Positions 44,091 through 52,603 of a stretch of 64,000 bases of DNA are shown here, one piece after another (the first letter of the stretch is position 1; each line of letters begins with the position of its first letter). A model generated the notes under the pieces. The model was not told where the DNA came from. It worked only from the letters and a program-made list of their open reading frames with translations, and ran no database searches. The stretch is from assembly GCA_020073565.1 (NCBI GenBank), contig JAIQEY010000029.1:1-64000 (forward strand), written 5' to 3'. Made by a program: the position numbers and the translations under genes. This stretch comes from Terriglobia bacterium (GTDB lineage Bacteria > Acidobacteriota > Terriglobia > Terriglobales > Acidobacteriaceae).

Positions 44091-44453
44091 ATGATTAATG
44101 CGGATACGAAGTGGTTCCCTTGCCCTCTTTGCCTGAGGCCCCTCGACGTACGGATGACCAAGCGGAAGAAGCCTTATGTCATCTGCTCGCTATGCGGAGT
44201 CCAGATGTTCGTTCGTGAAAGGGCGGGAATCGAGACCCTTTCCAAGCTCGTAGAGCAAGGGATCAAAGCAGACGTGTTGACCCGCATCGGTCAACTCGAA
44301 CAACGCTATCGCCTAACGTGTCCCGATTGCACCAAGCCCTTTTGGGTGAATCCAGAATTGACGGGAACGAATTGGTTGAACGGAAAAGTATCCGGCTATC
44401 GCTGCCCGGAAAAGAATTGCTCAGGTGTCGTTCCCACAGGACAGCACTCATAA
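44091..44453 (+). CDS. small zinc-finger protein
   Basis: 120 residues, with AAGGAG upstream of the ATG at 44091. Two zinc-ribbon pairs: CPLC ... CSLC (residues about 11-36) and CPDC ... CPEKNC (about 77-110), joined by a helix (GIETLSKLVEQGIKADVLTR). It probably binds DNA or protein. It reads toward the recombinase and is a likely accessory gene of the same mobile unit. Confidence 0.7.
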   Translation: MINADTKWFPCPLCLRPLDVRMTKRKKPYVICSLCGVQMFVRERAGIETLSKLVEQGIKADVLTRIGQLEQRYRLTCPDCTKPFWVNPELTGTNWLNGKVSGYRCPEKNCSGVVPTGQHS

Positions 44454-44601
44454 GCCTCTCCGGGCTGCGAAACAAACTGGCCGGAACTGACTCTCGCACC
44501 TTCGCATGAAACGCACTAGCCAAATTTCGATACCGAAGCCGCAAGCGACACAGTGTATGCTTCCGGCTGAGGCAACAACCCGAGCAAGCCATGGAGAAGC
44601 C

Positions 44602-45784
44602 ATGGCGCGACGGAGGTTTCAAAGTCCGAAACCATTTAAGGAGGGTCAATACTGGTGGTTGCGCGTTTGGGATACCAACCTGACAGGCAACCGAAAACGT
44701 CAACGCTTGAAACTAGCACCGGCAGACATGCCACTGCGAGAAGTGCAAAAGATCGCCGAACAGAAACTGCACCCCGTCAATCAAGGTTTGGTTCTGACCG
44801 GCTCGGCAATGAACTTCGGTGACTTTGTGACCGAAAAGTACATCAAAACGTACCTGCCACTGCTTTCGAGCAGCACGCAAGATTCCTACTACCGCGTGAT
44901 CTCGAAGTACCTCAAGCCAGAATTTTCGCGGCTGTCTCTCTGCGAACTGACACGGCTCAAGGTGCAAGAGTATTTTTCGAGCATGGCAGTACCTTATCCC
45001 ACAATCTCGAAAATCAGGGACACCATGTCTTCCATCCTCCGCTCTGCGGTCGATGCGGACTGCCTGCTCAAAAATCCGTTAGACGGATTGCGCTTGCCCT
45101 TGGACAAGCGCCCCCGTCAGCCGAAATCGACCATCACGCCTGAGCAGTTCCACGCGCTGCTCACCCTCGTGCCCGAGCCTTACGCTTCGATGCTGTTTGT
45201 CAGTGTGTGGACTGGGTTGCGCGTCTCCGAGTTAATCGGGCTGAAGTGGCGTTGCATCCATTCCGACAGCATCACGGTCGAGGAACGATTCTGCCGTGGT
45301 GATTGGTCAACTCCAAAAACCAGTGCCTCAGCAGCAACGATTGGCGTTGCTCCGCAGGTAATCGCCCGCATCAACCGCTTGAAATCTCTCACGGTGGAAG
45401 TTCGTGCGGGACGTGCGGTGCGAAAAACATAAACTCGTCAAAGCATCGGGACCGGATGATCTGGTTTTTCAGAGCGTTCAGAAAGGCAAGCCGATGAATG
45501 ACCAAAACGTTTTGCGAAGGCACATCAAACCAGCAGCCACAGCGTTGGGGCTGCATGTTAATTGGCGATGCCTCCGCACTTCACACGCGACATGGTTGGT
45601 TCAGGCGGGAGCCGATCCCAAATCGGTGCAAGGTCAGCGCCACTCGCGCATTTCGACCACGATGGAGATTTACGCTCAAATCGTGCCGCTGGCGCAACGC
45701 CGAGCACTAGAACAGCTCTCGGAGTTTGCTAAAGCGAGCGCAACAGACGCACGGTCCGATTCACGGTCCATTACGGTCCAATAA
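44602..45784 (+). pseudogene. tyrosine recombinase/integrase, frameshifted
   Basis: The N-terminal part from about 44602 (MARRRFQSPKPFKEGQYWWL) has the SAM-like core-binding domain and the first catalytic Arg (TGLRVSELIGLKWR). The frame ends at a TAA at 45430-45432, but family sequence continues one frame over (HKLVKASGPDDLVFQ, WRCLRTSHATWLVQAGADP, QRHSRISTTMEIYAQ with the Tyr nucleophile) to 45784. One indel near 45.40-45.43 kb explains it. The gene ends 38 bases from a tRNA-Ala 3' end, typical of a tRNA-targeting island integrase. Confidence 0.8.
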
Positions 45785-45821
45785 GAGCAGGCTGCAATTA
45801 TCGCCAACCCATTGAGAAGAT

Positions 45822-45897
45822 TGGTGGAGCTAGTCGGGCTCGAACCGACGACCTCATCGTTGCGAACGATGCGCTCTCCCAGCTGAGCTATAGCCCC
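45822..45897 (-). tRNA. tRNA-Ala (anticodon CGC)
   Basis: A 76-base cloverleaf on the minus strand: acceptor GGGGCTA pairs with TAGCTCC, D-arm AGCTCAGCTGGGAGAGC, anticodon stem CATCG/CGATG with loop TTCGCAA (CGC reads GCG, Ala) and T-arm GTCGGTTCGAGCCCGAC. The 3' CCA is encoded. Its 3' end faces the integrase remnant. Confidence 0.95.
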
Positions 45898-46042
45898 ACA
45901 GAAGGGCGGGTGATGCAACTTTCGATTCTACCAGCCATGCGCGGAGTTTTCGACTGTCAGCGTTCGAAATCCCAGAACCTGTGGCAGCGGCGAGCGGCAA
46001 ACGATCCAGGATTCTGCGCACCGTGATCTGGATCACAGTCTC

Positions 46043-46480
46043 ATGTTTGGCACTTCCGGTACATTGTTGTCACGCATGGGCGGATTCTCCATTCTCACCA
46101 ACCGCAAGCGTGCCATCGTCGCCTTGGCACATTCTATCGGGTTCCTCCTGCTGGCAGTGAGGCAGATGATTGTGGCCAATCCCGCCGCCGGCATCTGGAC
46201 ACCCTCCACAGTATCCCGTGGCACGTGGATTCTCTGCGGGATCTTTGCGATCGTGTCCGCGATTCTGCTGTGGCTCTTCATTATTTCCCGCGGATGGATG
46301 GAAAAACTCTACTTCGCACTTTGCACCATCAGCGCAACGTCGGGCCTGCTGCGCACCGTCGCTGGAGACCAGGCGTTTCACACCGGCCTCTTCATTCGCA
46401 TCGTCATGCTGGCGAGCGCGGTACTGGTTGGTCTGCTAATCGTTCGCGTGCACTCGGAGTACGCCGAAAGTGGTTCCTAA
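46043..46480 (+). CDS. hypothetical four-helix membrane protein
   Basis: 145 residues with about four hydrophobic helices (IVALAHSIGFLLLAVRQMIV, TWILCGIFAIVSAILLWLFI, LYFALCTISATSGLLRTV, LFIRIVMLASAVLVGLLIV). No catalytic motif; unknown family. A start 11 codons on (MGGFSILTNRKR) is also possible. It converges with the deiodinase-like gene. Confidence 0.7.
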   Translation: MFGTSGTLLSRMGGFSILTNRKRAIVALAHSIGFLLLAVRQMIVANPAAGIWTPSTVSRGTWILCGIFAIVSAILLWLFIISRGWMEKLYFALCTISATSGLLRTVAGDQAFHTGLFIRIVMLASAVLVGLLIVRVHSEYAESGS

Positions 46481-46620
46481 CCCGCTCTTCCAATTTCTGG
46501 CCCCTGCTTTTCGCAACAGCCAATTTGCGGATGCGAGGTCCGGTGTGCGCTGTTTTGCGAACGTCTGAAGTACGTCTCAAACTCCCGATTTACCCCTTGT
46601 CGGACGCGCGCAATGTTCGC

Positions 46621-47367
46621 CTACTGGGGTTGCAGTAACCGGGTCAAGGTGTACTTCAACTCTTCCGGTTTGAACCCGAAGGGGCCCGGCCTACTCTTGT
46701 ACGCCACACGCCCGTTCGCATCGATCAAGTAGATGCGATCTGGCCAGGCTGTGTATGCCTGCTCGGTTGAGTTGCCAAACACATCCAACACCGCTGGAAT
46801 TTCAATTCCCAGCTTTCGCACACATGCGCCGGCAACGAGGGCACGTTCCTCTTCGCTCTTGGGGCTGGAGAAAATAACTTTGTCTTTAATGTTGCTCTGC
46901 ATCTGCCAGACGTCACTGGGATGCGCTTCGGTGATGTAGACAACCAGGAACGCGACCTGGCTTTTGTACTGCTCGTACAGCTTGTTGAGGGCAGGAACCT
47001 CCCGCCGGAACGGAGGTCAGGTGTAGCTTCCAAATACCAGCACCACCGGTTGCCGGTGTGCCGTAAGCGCCGACAACTGTATCTGCGCGCTCTTGTCCAG
47101 TTTGGTCAGCGCGAAGTCGGGCGCCGGACTGCCCACCTGCAGCGAACCGGCACGGGCGCGCGTCCACAACGTTTCAAACGGAAAGACAAGAAATGCGACC
47201 GGCCCCGGTATCCTCGCCATGACTCGAGCAAATTCTTCTGGCGGCTGCCGCATAACGGCGTAGATCGACATGCAGCCGATCACCCACAGCAGGGCAATCA
47301 CTCCCAACCCGCGAACCAACGCTCTTCTTACGGCCTTGCGTTTCGTGTTCGAAACATCGTTTTGCAT
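46621..47367 (-). CDS. iodothyronine-deiodinase-like selenoprotein (in-frame UGA)
   Basis: Read through one in-frame TGA (47019-47017), this is a 248-residue protein. The ATG at 47367 has GGAGG upstream. A membrane anchor (about 17-40; LGVIALLWVIGCMSIYAVM) precedes a thioredoxin-like domain (GSLQVGSPAPDFAL). The active site reads VVLVFGSYT-U-PPFRREVPAL with U at residue 117, matching the vertebrate FGSCT-U-P motif. After the UGA the family sequence continues unbroken: FLVVYITEAHPSDVW, then YTAWPDRIYLIDANGRVAYK and GPFGFKPEE. A plain redox role is as likely as dehalogenation. The alternative is a Cys (TGC/TGT) to TGA nonsense mutation. The gene lies 23 bases after a TonB-dependent receptor on the same strand. 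Confidence 0.85.
46995..47019 (-). promoter_or_regulatory. candidate bacterial SECIS hairpin at the UGA
   Basis: Starting at the UGA, ACCTCC pairs with GGAGGT (47017-47012 with 47002-46997); an extra G-C pair is possible with one bulged G, leaving a loop around TTCCGG. A hairpin immediately 3' of the UGA is where bacterial SelB-binding elements lie. The loop lacks the E. coli GGUCU consensus, but bacterial SECIS loops vary. Confidence 0.45.
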
Positions 47368-47390
47368 AAGCTTCCTCCGAAACCGCAGCC

Positions 47391-50300
47391 CTAAAACAAA
47401 AATTTCAACGCGAACTGGATCAGCCGTGGGTTTTGGGCCGAAAGAATTTGATTGAAGGTTGGCGAACCTTTGTCGCTGTCGGGCAGACGGAAATTAGTAT
47501 GGTTGAGGATATTGAAGAACTCAGCCCGGAACTGAAACTCTCTGGACTCCGTGATGCGAATGTTCTTGAACGCAGAAAAGTCCCAATTTGCGTATCCCGG
47601 TCCTTCTGCGATGTTGCGGCCTGCGGTGCCAAACTGCTGCACCGGGGAGTTGGGATCCTGCGTGATTCGTTGAAACGCATCTCCGTTGAGCCATGCACTC
47701 GGGCTGTGGGGTCCTGCGTTGGGATTCTGTCCGGGAACCAGATTCGGCCGGTTGGAGAAAAATCCGCTGATTTCCGGCGCCGAGCCCTGCACGGAAAAGT
47801 CAGTCGAATCGAAGACGGTGAACGGAGTACCCGTCATCAGGGTCGCAATTCCGTTGAGTTGCCAGTGGCCGAGGGCCTGCTGATACCAGTTGCGCGGGTG
47901 ATTCCAGAAGGGAAGACTCCACTGGTAGCTCAGCACAAACCGCTGACGGGCATCGAACAAGGAGCGGCCCCGTTCCGCAGCGACGTCGAAAGGATTCTGT
48001 GCCAGATCATTCTCGCCGGCCACAGGTTTGGCCGCTGAGCCGGTCATGTTGAATGAAGAAGCGTCATCAATCGACTTGGAGTAGGTGTAGGAGGCAAGAA
48101 ACGAAATGCCGTGGCTCAACCGCTTCTTAAGGCTGGCCTCCAGCGCGTTGTAGGAGGAATTGGCAATGCCCGCGATCAGACCAGTTGAAGAGTAAACGCA
48201 AGGAGGAGAGCTAGCATCCAATGTGCATCCCGAATGTAGCCGCCGCTGGTCCGCGTTGCTCGAGGTGGAGATCGGATGACCGCTGCTGTCAACACCCGGA
48301 ATGTACACAGCCGGGTTGCCTTCGATGAAGCGCGGCAGCTTGGTTCCTTTTGTTCCCACGTAGCCGATTTCGAATAGTAGATCGGAGCCAAAGGACCTTT
48401 GAACGTTCAGGTCCCAGTCCTGCGAGTAGGGCAGCGGCAGGTTGGGAGCAAGCGTCAGGTTGGTCAGCGGCTTCGCAAACGTCCCGTCGGGAGGTGGGTT
48501 TCCATTGTAGGGATCGGAAAAATTGAGACCCGTTGGACCAAGACTGATCTGCTGGGTCTGCAGATAGGGCGGAGCGCTGATGGGCGACTGGAGCGGCCCG
48601 CCCTGCCCCGTGTAGTACGGCTCGAAAAAGATTCCATACGCAGAAGTCACCAGCCACTTCGTACTTCCAGTCGGATCCCATGCCACGCCCACGCGCGGAG
48701 CAAAACCTTTCTTGAAGGTTGGGATCAAGCCCGCGGGCACGCCCGGATCACCGGGGTAAAGCAGTCCGTTGGGTGCATCGGGCATGACTGTGGACTGGCG
48801 GCCCGGAATCCACAACGTTTGCCGATTCTTGATTTCCGTATAAGGGAAGGGAAGTTCATAACGCAGACCGGCGTTCAGAGTCAGGCGCCGCGTGACTTTG
48901 TATGTGTCCTGAGCGTAACCATTCAGGGAGTTCCCTCGTATACCGCGAGAGAAGTCGCCGCGGCCCTGGAGAAAGAAGACCGGCTGGCCAAACAGGAAGC
49001 TTGCGAACGCATCGCCTACGACCGGGAAGCCCGCGAACACAAAAAAGCCGTTAGTAGCGATGCCCTGCAATACATTGAACTGCAGGTGCTGGTACCCGCC
49101 TCCGAATCTAAGGTCGTGCTGCCCGTGCACCCAACTCAAAGAGCCGGAATAGTCAAAAGAGTTTTCATAAGTGTTGCGCGGTCCGGTAATCGGATCCCCA
49201 ATGGTTGTGTACCCGTTCACCTGGATAAAGGGAGGACCGGTGGCCACGTCCAAGCTTGGCTGGTAGTCAAAGCCGAGGCTGGCGGGCGTGGTGTGGTTAG
49301 TACGTTCACCGTACAGAAATTTATTCCGCAGGTATGAGAAACGGAGGACACCAATCACGGCGGGAGAAAAGCTGTGGGTCTCCTGCGCGACGAAATTCTG
49401 CGCCCGTTGTTCCTGCCCCACCGGAAAGCCCGGCACGCTGGCACCGGATGTGGGGATGGGGTTGAATTGTGTGCCGTCGCTGAATGAGTAGCGAAAGTTA
49501 AAAGTGTCGGAGACTGAAAGATAGTGGTCCAGCCGCAAGCCGAACTGATTCGAGTCCTGGCGCACGACTTGAGTCGAGGTAAAGACGTTCGTTCCGCCCT
49601 TGGGTTCCGGAAACGAGTCCAGAAGGCCCAGAGAAAGTGAACTTGCGTCAGTGGCGATTGGGAACTGGTTGTAGAGGTATGGATGGTTAAGGAAGACATT
49701 GAAAAGCTGATGAACGGGCTGTCCCGTGACTGGATCCCGATCCTTGCAGATGCCGGTGGTCGGACCACTGGTGTCAAAACCGCCCAGGCATATTTCTGAA
49801 AAATCGCCATTTCGCTCATTCAGCGAAGGCACGGTTGAAGAGCGCGTTTCTCCCTGACGGTTGCGGAAGCCTTCGTAATATCCGAAGAAGAAGGTCTTGT
49901 TTCTGCGGATGGGCCCACCCAAACTCGCGCCGAACTGGTTCTGTTTCAGCGGTTCGACGGTTTGCGCCAAGTAGCCTTTGGAGTCAAGAGCGTCATTGCG
50001 CAGGAATTCCCAGAGCGCGCCATGAATTGCGTTGGAGCCAGAGCGCGTGATGATGTTGGTGGTCGAGCCCAGGCTGTTTCCGAATTCCGCATTGGAGTTG
50101 TGCGTAAGAATTCTGAACTCGGTGATGGCGTCCACGGGCGGCTTGAGAACGAAGCCGCCGTCCACGCCATTAAAGTTGTTGGCTCCGTCGATTAGGAAGT
50201 TATTAGACTCGGGCCGCTGGCCGTTCACTGCGTACGCTTGTCCTTCGCGCAATGACCCCCCCGCTTCCAGCAGGCCGGGAGTCACCGGCACCACTCCCGG

Positions 50301-50777
50301 TTGCAGCCATCCAAGCTGAGTGAAGTTACGGCCATCCAGGGGCAGGTCGAGCAGTTCGCGCTCCTCGACCGTCTTCCCGAGGCTGGTCACCGTCCCCTGA
50401 ATCAGTTGTGCGTCGGCCTGCACCTGGATCTGTTGCGTCTCTACTCCCACCACCAGATGGATCGGCACCGATGCCGTCTCATTCACATCCAACGAGATCC
50501 CTTCTTGCACATACTTCTGGAAATTCTTGGCGGCAACTTCCAGCCGGTAGTGCCCGACAGGTAGCTCGAGCAACAGGTAGTTTCCACTGCGATCGGTAGT
50601 CGTTGTACGTGTCAGCCCAGTCTCAATCTGCTTGGCGCTAACCGTGGCAGACTGCACCAGTGCACCCGTGGGGTCCGAAACGATCCCACGGATATTGCCC
50701 GTGATTTGCTGCGCAAAGAGGTTCAATCCTGCAAAGATCGTTACTAAGACACAGGCCAGCTTTCCAAAACTAGTCAT
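47391..50777 (-). CDS. TonB-dependent receptor with carboxypeptidase-regulatory-like domain
   Basis: 1128 residues. Signal peptide (KLACVLVTIFAGLNLFAQ); an Ig-like carboxypeptidase-regulatory domain (about 25-105; ITGNIRGIVSDPTGALVQSA, GNYLLLELPVGHYRLEV); a plug domain (about 135-240; VNGQRPESNNFLIDGANNFN, EFGNSLGSTTNIITRSGSN); then a large beta-barrel with C-terminal Phe (PRLIQFALKFLF). This is the Oar-like/SusC-like receptor type expanded in Acidobacteria. The ligand is unknown. Its coupling to the redox selenoprotein downstream suggests import linked to periplasmic redox or halogen chemistry, which is an inference. Confidence 0.96.
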   Translation of the reverse strand: MTSFGKLACVLVTIFAGLNLFAQQITGNIRGIVSDPTGALVQSATVSAKQIETGLTRTTTTDRSGNYLLLELPVGHYRLEVAAKNFQKYVQEGISLDVNETASVPIHLVVGVETQQIQVQADAQLIQGTVTSLGKTVEERELLDLPLDGRNFTQLGWLQPGVVPVTPGLLEAGGSLREGQAYAVNGQRPESNNFLIDGANNFNGVDGGFVLKPPVDAITEFRILTHNSNAEFGNSLGSTTNIITRSGSNAIHGALWEFLRNDALDSKGYLAQTVEPLKQNQFGASLGGPIRRNKTFFFGYYEGFRNRQGETRSSTVPSLNERNGDFSEICLGGFDTSGPTTGICKDRDPVTGQPVHQLFNVFLNHPYLYNQFPIATDASSLSLGLLDSFPEPKGGTNVFTSTQVVRQDSNQFGLRLDHYLSVSDTFNFRYSFSDGTQFNPIPTSGASVPGFPVGQEQRAQNFVAQETHSFSPAVIGVLRFSYLRNKFLYGERTNHTTPASLGFDYQPSLDVATGPPFIQVNGYTTIGDPITGPRNTYENSFDYSGSLSWVHGQHDLRFGGGYQHLQFNVLQGIATNGFFVFAGFPVVGDAFASFLFGQPVFFLQGRGDFSRGIRGNSLNGYAQDTYKVTRRLTLNAGLRYELPFPYTEIKNRQTLWIPGRQSTVMPDAPNGLLYPGDPGVPAGLIPTFKKGFAPRVGVAWDPTGSTKWLVTSAYGIFFEPYYTGQGGPLQSPISAPPYLQTQQISLGPTGLNFSDPYNGNPPPDGTFAKPLTNLTLAPNLPLPYSQDWDLNVQRSFGSDLLFEIGYVGTKGTKLPRFIEGNPAVYIPGVDSSGHPISTSSNADQRRLHSGCTLDASSPPCVYSSTGLIAGIANSSYNALEASLKKRLSHGISFLASYTYSKSIDDASSFNMTGSAAKPVAGENDLAQNPFDVAAERGRSLFDARQRFVLSYQWSLPFWNHPRNWYQQALGHWQLNGIATLMTGTPFTVFDSTDFSVQGSAPEISGFFSNRPNLVPGQNPNAGPHSPSAWLNGDAFQRITQDPNSPVQQFGTAGRNIAEGPGYANWDFSAFKNIRITESREFQFRAEFFNILNHTNFRLPDSDKGSPTFNQILSAQNPRLIQFALKFLF

Positions 50778-51078
50778 ATCTCCCCCACACGCTCTCGCGA
50801 GTCGCTCCTGGACGCGGGACGCAAAAACACACCTCGCGGGAAAGGAGTCATCTCTGTCTGCAGCAATTGAACCCCAACCGAAGTGCGGCGATTATAGGGA
50901 GGCTGGAAGGAAGATCAATAATCTGAAAGTAGTATCTGTTCTCACCATGGGCGAGATTCACCGCTCTGTGGCAAATAACGTAGTGTCTTTGCACTATTGC
51001 GCGGCTACGTCCACCCGATTAGATTTTCGCAACTTCAATCGCTCTCATTGGTCTGATTTCGAGTTGAGGATACCGACA
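50778..51078. other. divergent promoter region of the receptor and a small exported protein
   Basis: 301 bases between divergent genes. Both promoters must be here, but no clear -35/-10 pair or operator is assigned. No gene is supported. Confidence 0.4.
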
Positions 51079-51462
51079 ATGAATCTCCGAAAAGTAGCAC
51101 ACATTCTGCTCCCCAGCGCATTGGTCATCGCTGCTCTGGCAGCGGGCGCAGACGCCGGCAAGCCCGTCACCGTGAAGGGCTACGTTCTGGACTCAGCCTG
51201 CGCATTCACGAAAAGTCTCAAGAAGCCCATCAGCACGCAGTGTGCGGTGGCTTGCGCGAAAGCGGGGTCGCCGCTGGTGATCCTGACCGACAGCGGCACA
51301 GTCTATTGGCCGATTGCTGACACCACGCCGTCTTCTGGACAGAACGAAAAACTGCTACCCTTTGCAGGGCAGAAGGTCACAGCCAGCGGGAAGGTTTTTC
51401 AGCGGGGCGGTTCGAGCGCATTGGTGATCGAGAAGATCGAAGCGCTATCCGATCAAAAGTAG
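51079..51462 (+). CDS. small exported Cys-containing protein
   Basis: 127 residues from the ATG at 51079. Signal peptide (NLRKVAHILLPSALVIAALA), then VKGYVLDSACAF and QCAVACAKAGSPLVILTDSG, giving four conserved-looking cysteines, and a small OB-like beta domain (GQKVTASGKVFQRGGSSALV). The 'KGYVLDSAC-F' type occurs in acidobacterial secreted proteins with no assigned function. A metal- or redox-linked role is possible. It is divergent from the receptor gene. Confidence 0.75.
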   Translation: MNLRKVAHILLPSALVIAALAAGADAGKPVTVKGYVLDSACAFTKSLKKPISTQCAVACAKAGSPLVILTDSGTVYWPIADTTPSSGQNEKLLPFAGQKVTASGKVFQRGGSSALVIEKIEALSDQK

Positions 51463-51498
51463 ATCTCTTCGCGGGTGCGTGGTTCTCGGTTTCACGCA

Positions 51499-51660
51499 CT
51501 AGACAGACGGACACGTCCGAGAGACGTGCCGGAGTGTCTGCCCCTCCAGTTGTTCCGTGGCGATGAAGGCGCGCCCATCGCCCTCATCGATGCCGCAGAT
51601 CGCGCAGATATTCGTGTGGTTCAGCGCGGAGGCAGCACGCGCCTTGCGGCGAAGGTTACC
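51499..51660 (-). pseudogene. Ser/Thr protein kinase remnant
   Basis: The minus strand encodes [38 protein letters not shown] and QTLRH before a TAG (51501-51499). This matches the segment of Pkn-type kinases around '[32 protein letters not shown]' (helix C to hinge). The ATP loop and the whole catalytic loop are missing. Confidence 0.65.
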
Positions 51661-51669
51661 ACGCGAATG

Positions 51670-51903
51670 TTATGGCATGTCCCACCAAGCGCCCTGTCGT
51701 TCCGCGAACCGCGCTATGCGTTCTCGGATGAAGCCAATCGTCTGTCTGTCGGCAACGTCGGTCCGTTGTGATTCGCGCGCCACACCCAGGGACCGCATAA
51801 CGACGAGCAATTCGCGATGCGTCAATGGCATTGCGACAACTTCCTTTTCAAGCGGCTCGTTCCGGTAATCTTGTTTGTTGGTCAACCAATCCTTCAGCCT
51901 CAT
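51670..51903 (-). CDS. possible small protein of unknown function
   Basis: 77 residues (MRLKDWLTNKQDYRNEPLEK...), charged, helical, ending RFAERQGAWWDMP. Another 62-codon frame (51904-52092, ending CRACDLTSGTVCSKC...) stops immediately before its ATG, so both may be decayed pieces beside the kinase remnant. There is no recognised family and no good Shine-Dalgarno sequence. Confidence 0.25.
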   Translation of the reverse strand: MRLKDWLTNKQDYRNEPLEKEVVAMPLTHRELLVVMRSLGVARESQRTDVADRQTIGFIRERIARFAERQGAWWDMP

Positions 51904-52092
51904 TCAAACCCCCAACACCCGAGAGCATTTAGAGCAAACGGTTCCCGACGTCAAATCACAGGCTCGGCAGTGGCCTGCGTTGGTGGAACCGAGAATCAGC
52001 AATGCAAAATGGTTTCGGTTAAGAGCCATCCCCACAGATGGCCGGAGGAGAGATCGAGGCATCGCCCCTGATGAGAATGGAAAGCGGGCCAA

Positions 52093-52603
52093 GCACAGCT
52101 AACGCGAATCGTGTCTCCCTCCCCCAAAGCAAGACACATTCGGAGGCTCAGCCCAGCCTCACTTTTGCGGGTTATCATGCTTCGGGTTATTCACCTCAGT
52201 CAAGGCAAATCTGAGTCTCGCGTCAAAAATTTATGACGGTTGTTAAGTTTTTAAACACATTGCATCAACGAAAACAGGTAGCCAGGATTTCGACCGATCG
52301 CCGGCGATTTCCATCGAAACTATCGCCAACTGACATCGTGAAACGACTGGACGATGCTGGTGAAAATGTTCGCTGACATCTCGTCAGCCTCTTGGCCAAT
52401 GCCGCATTGCTGGCAGCTCCAGTCGCGGCAGAATCCACCCGAGTAGGTCACCCCGCGATCGGCAGGCAAGTGAGCACGGCTCTTCCCACTTTGGCTCCGG
52501 TCAACAACCCGTGCCGAAACGGAACAGAGACTTTGCAGTAACGAACAAAAAGCCGCAAACCACTCGCTCAGTGGATCTATGCTCGATATGGAGCTAGGAC
52601 TTT
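52093..52603. other. spacer upstream of the second FG-GAP gene
   Basis: 511 bases, AT-richer around 52215-52265. No coding sequence is supported. The FG-GAP promoter is expected here but no -35/-10 pair is assigned. Confidence 0.4.

Noticed and set aside
44506-44601. Upstream ATG at 44506 as recombinase start
   Set aside because: The first 32 codons show no family similarity; the family N-terminus begins at about 44602.
46621-47016. Treating 46.6-47.0 kb and 47.0-47.4 kb as two separate genes
   Set aside because: They are in the same frame, separated only by TGA, and together give one complete deiodinase-like domain.
51904-52092. 62-codon frame with two CxxC pairs
   Set aside because: No Shine-Dalgarno sequence and no family match; it lies among gene scraps, so the zinc-finger look may be chance.
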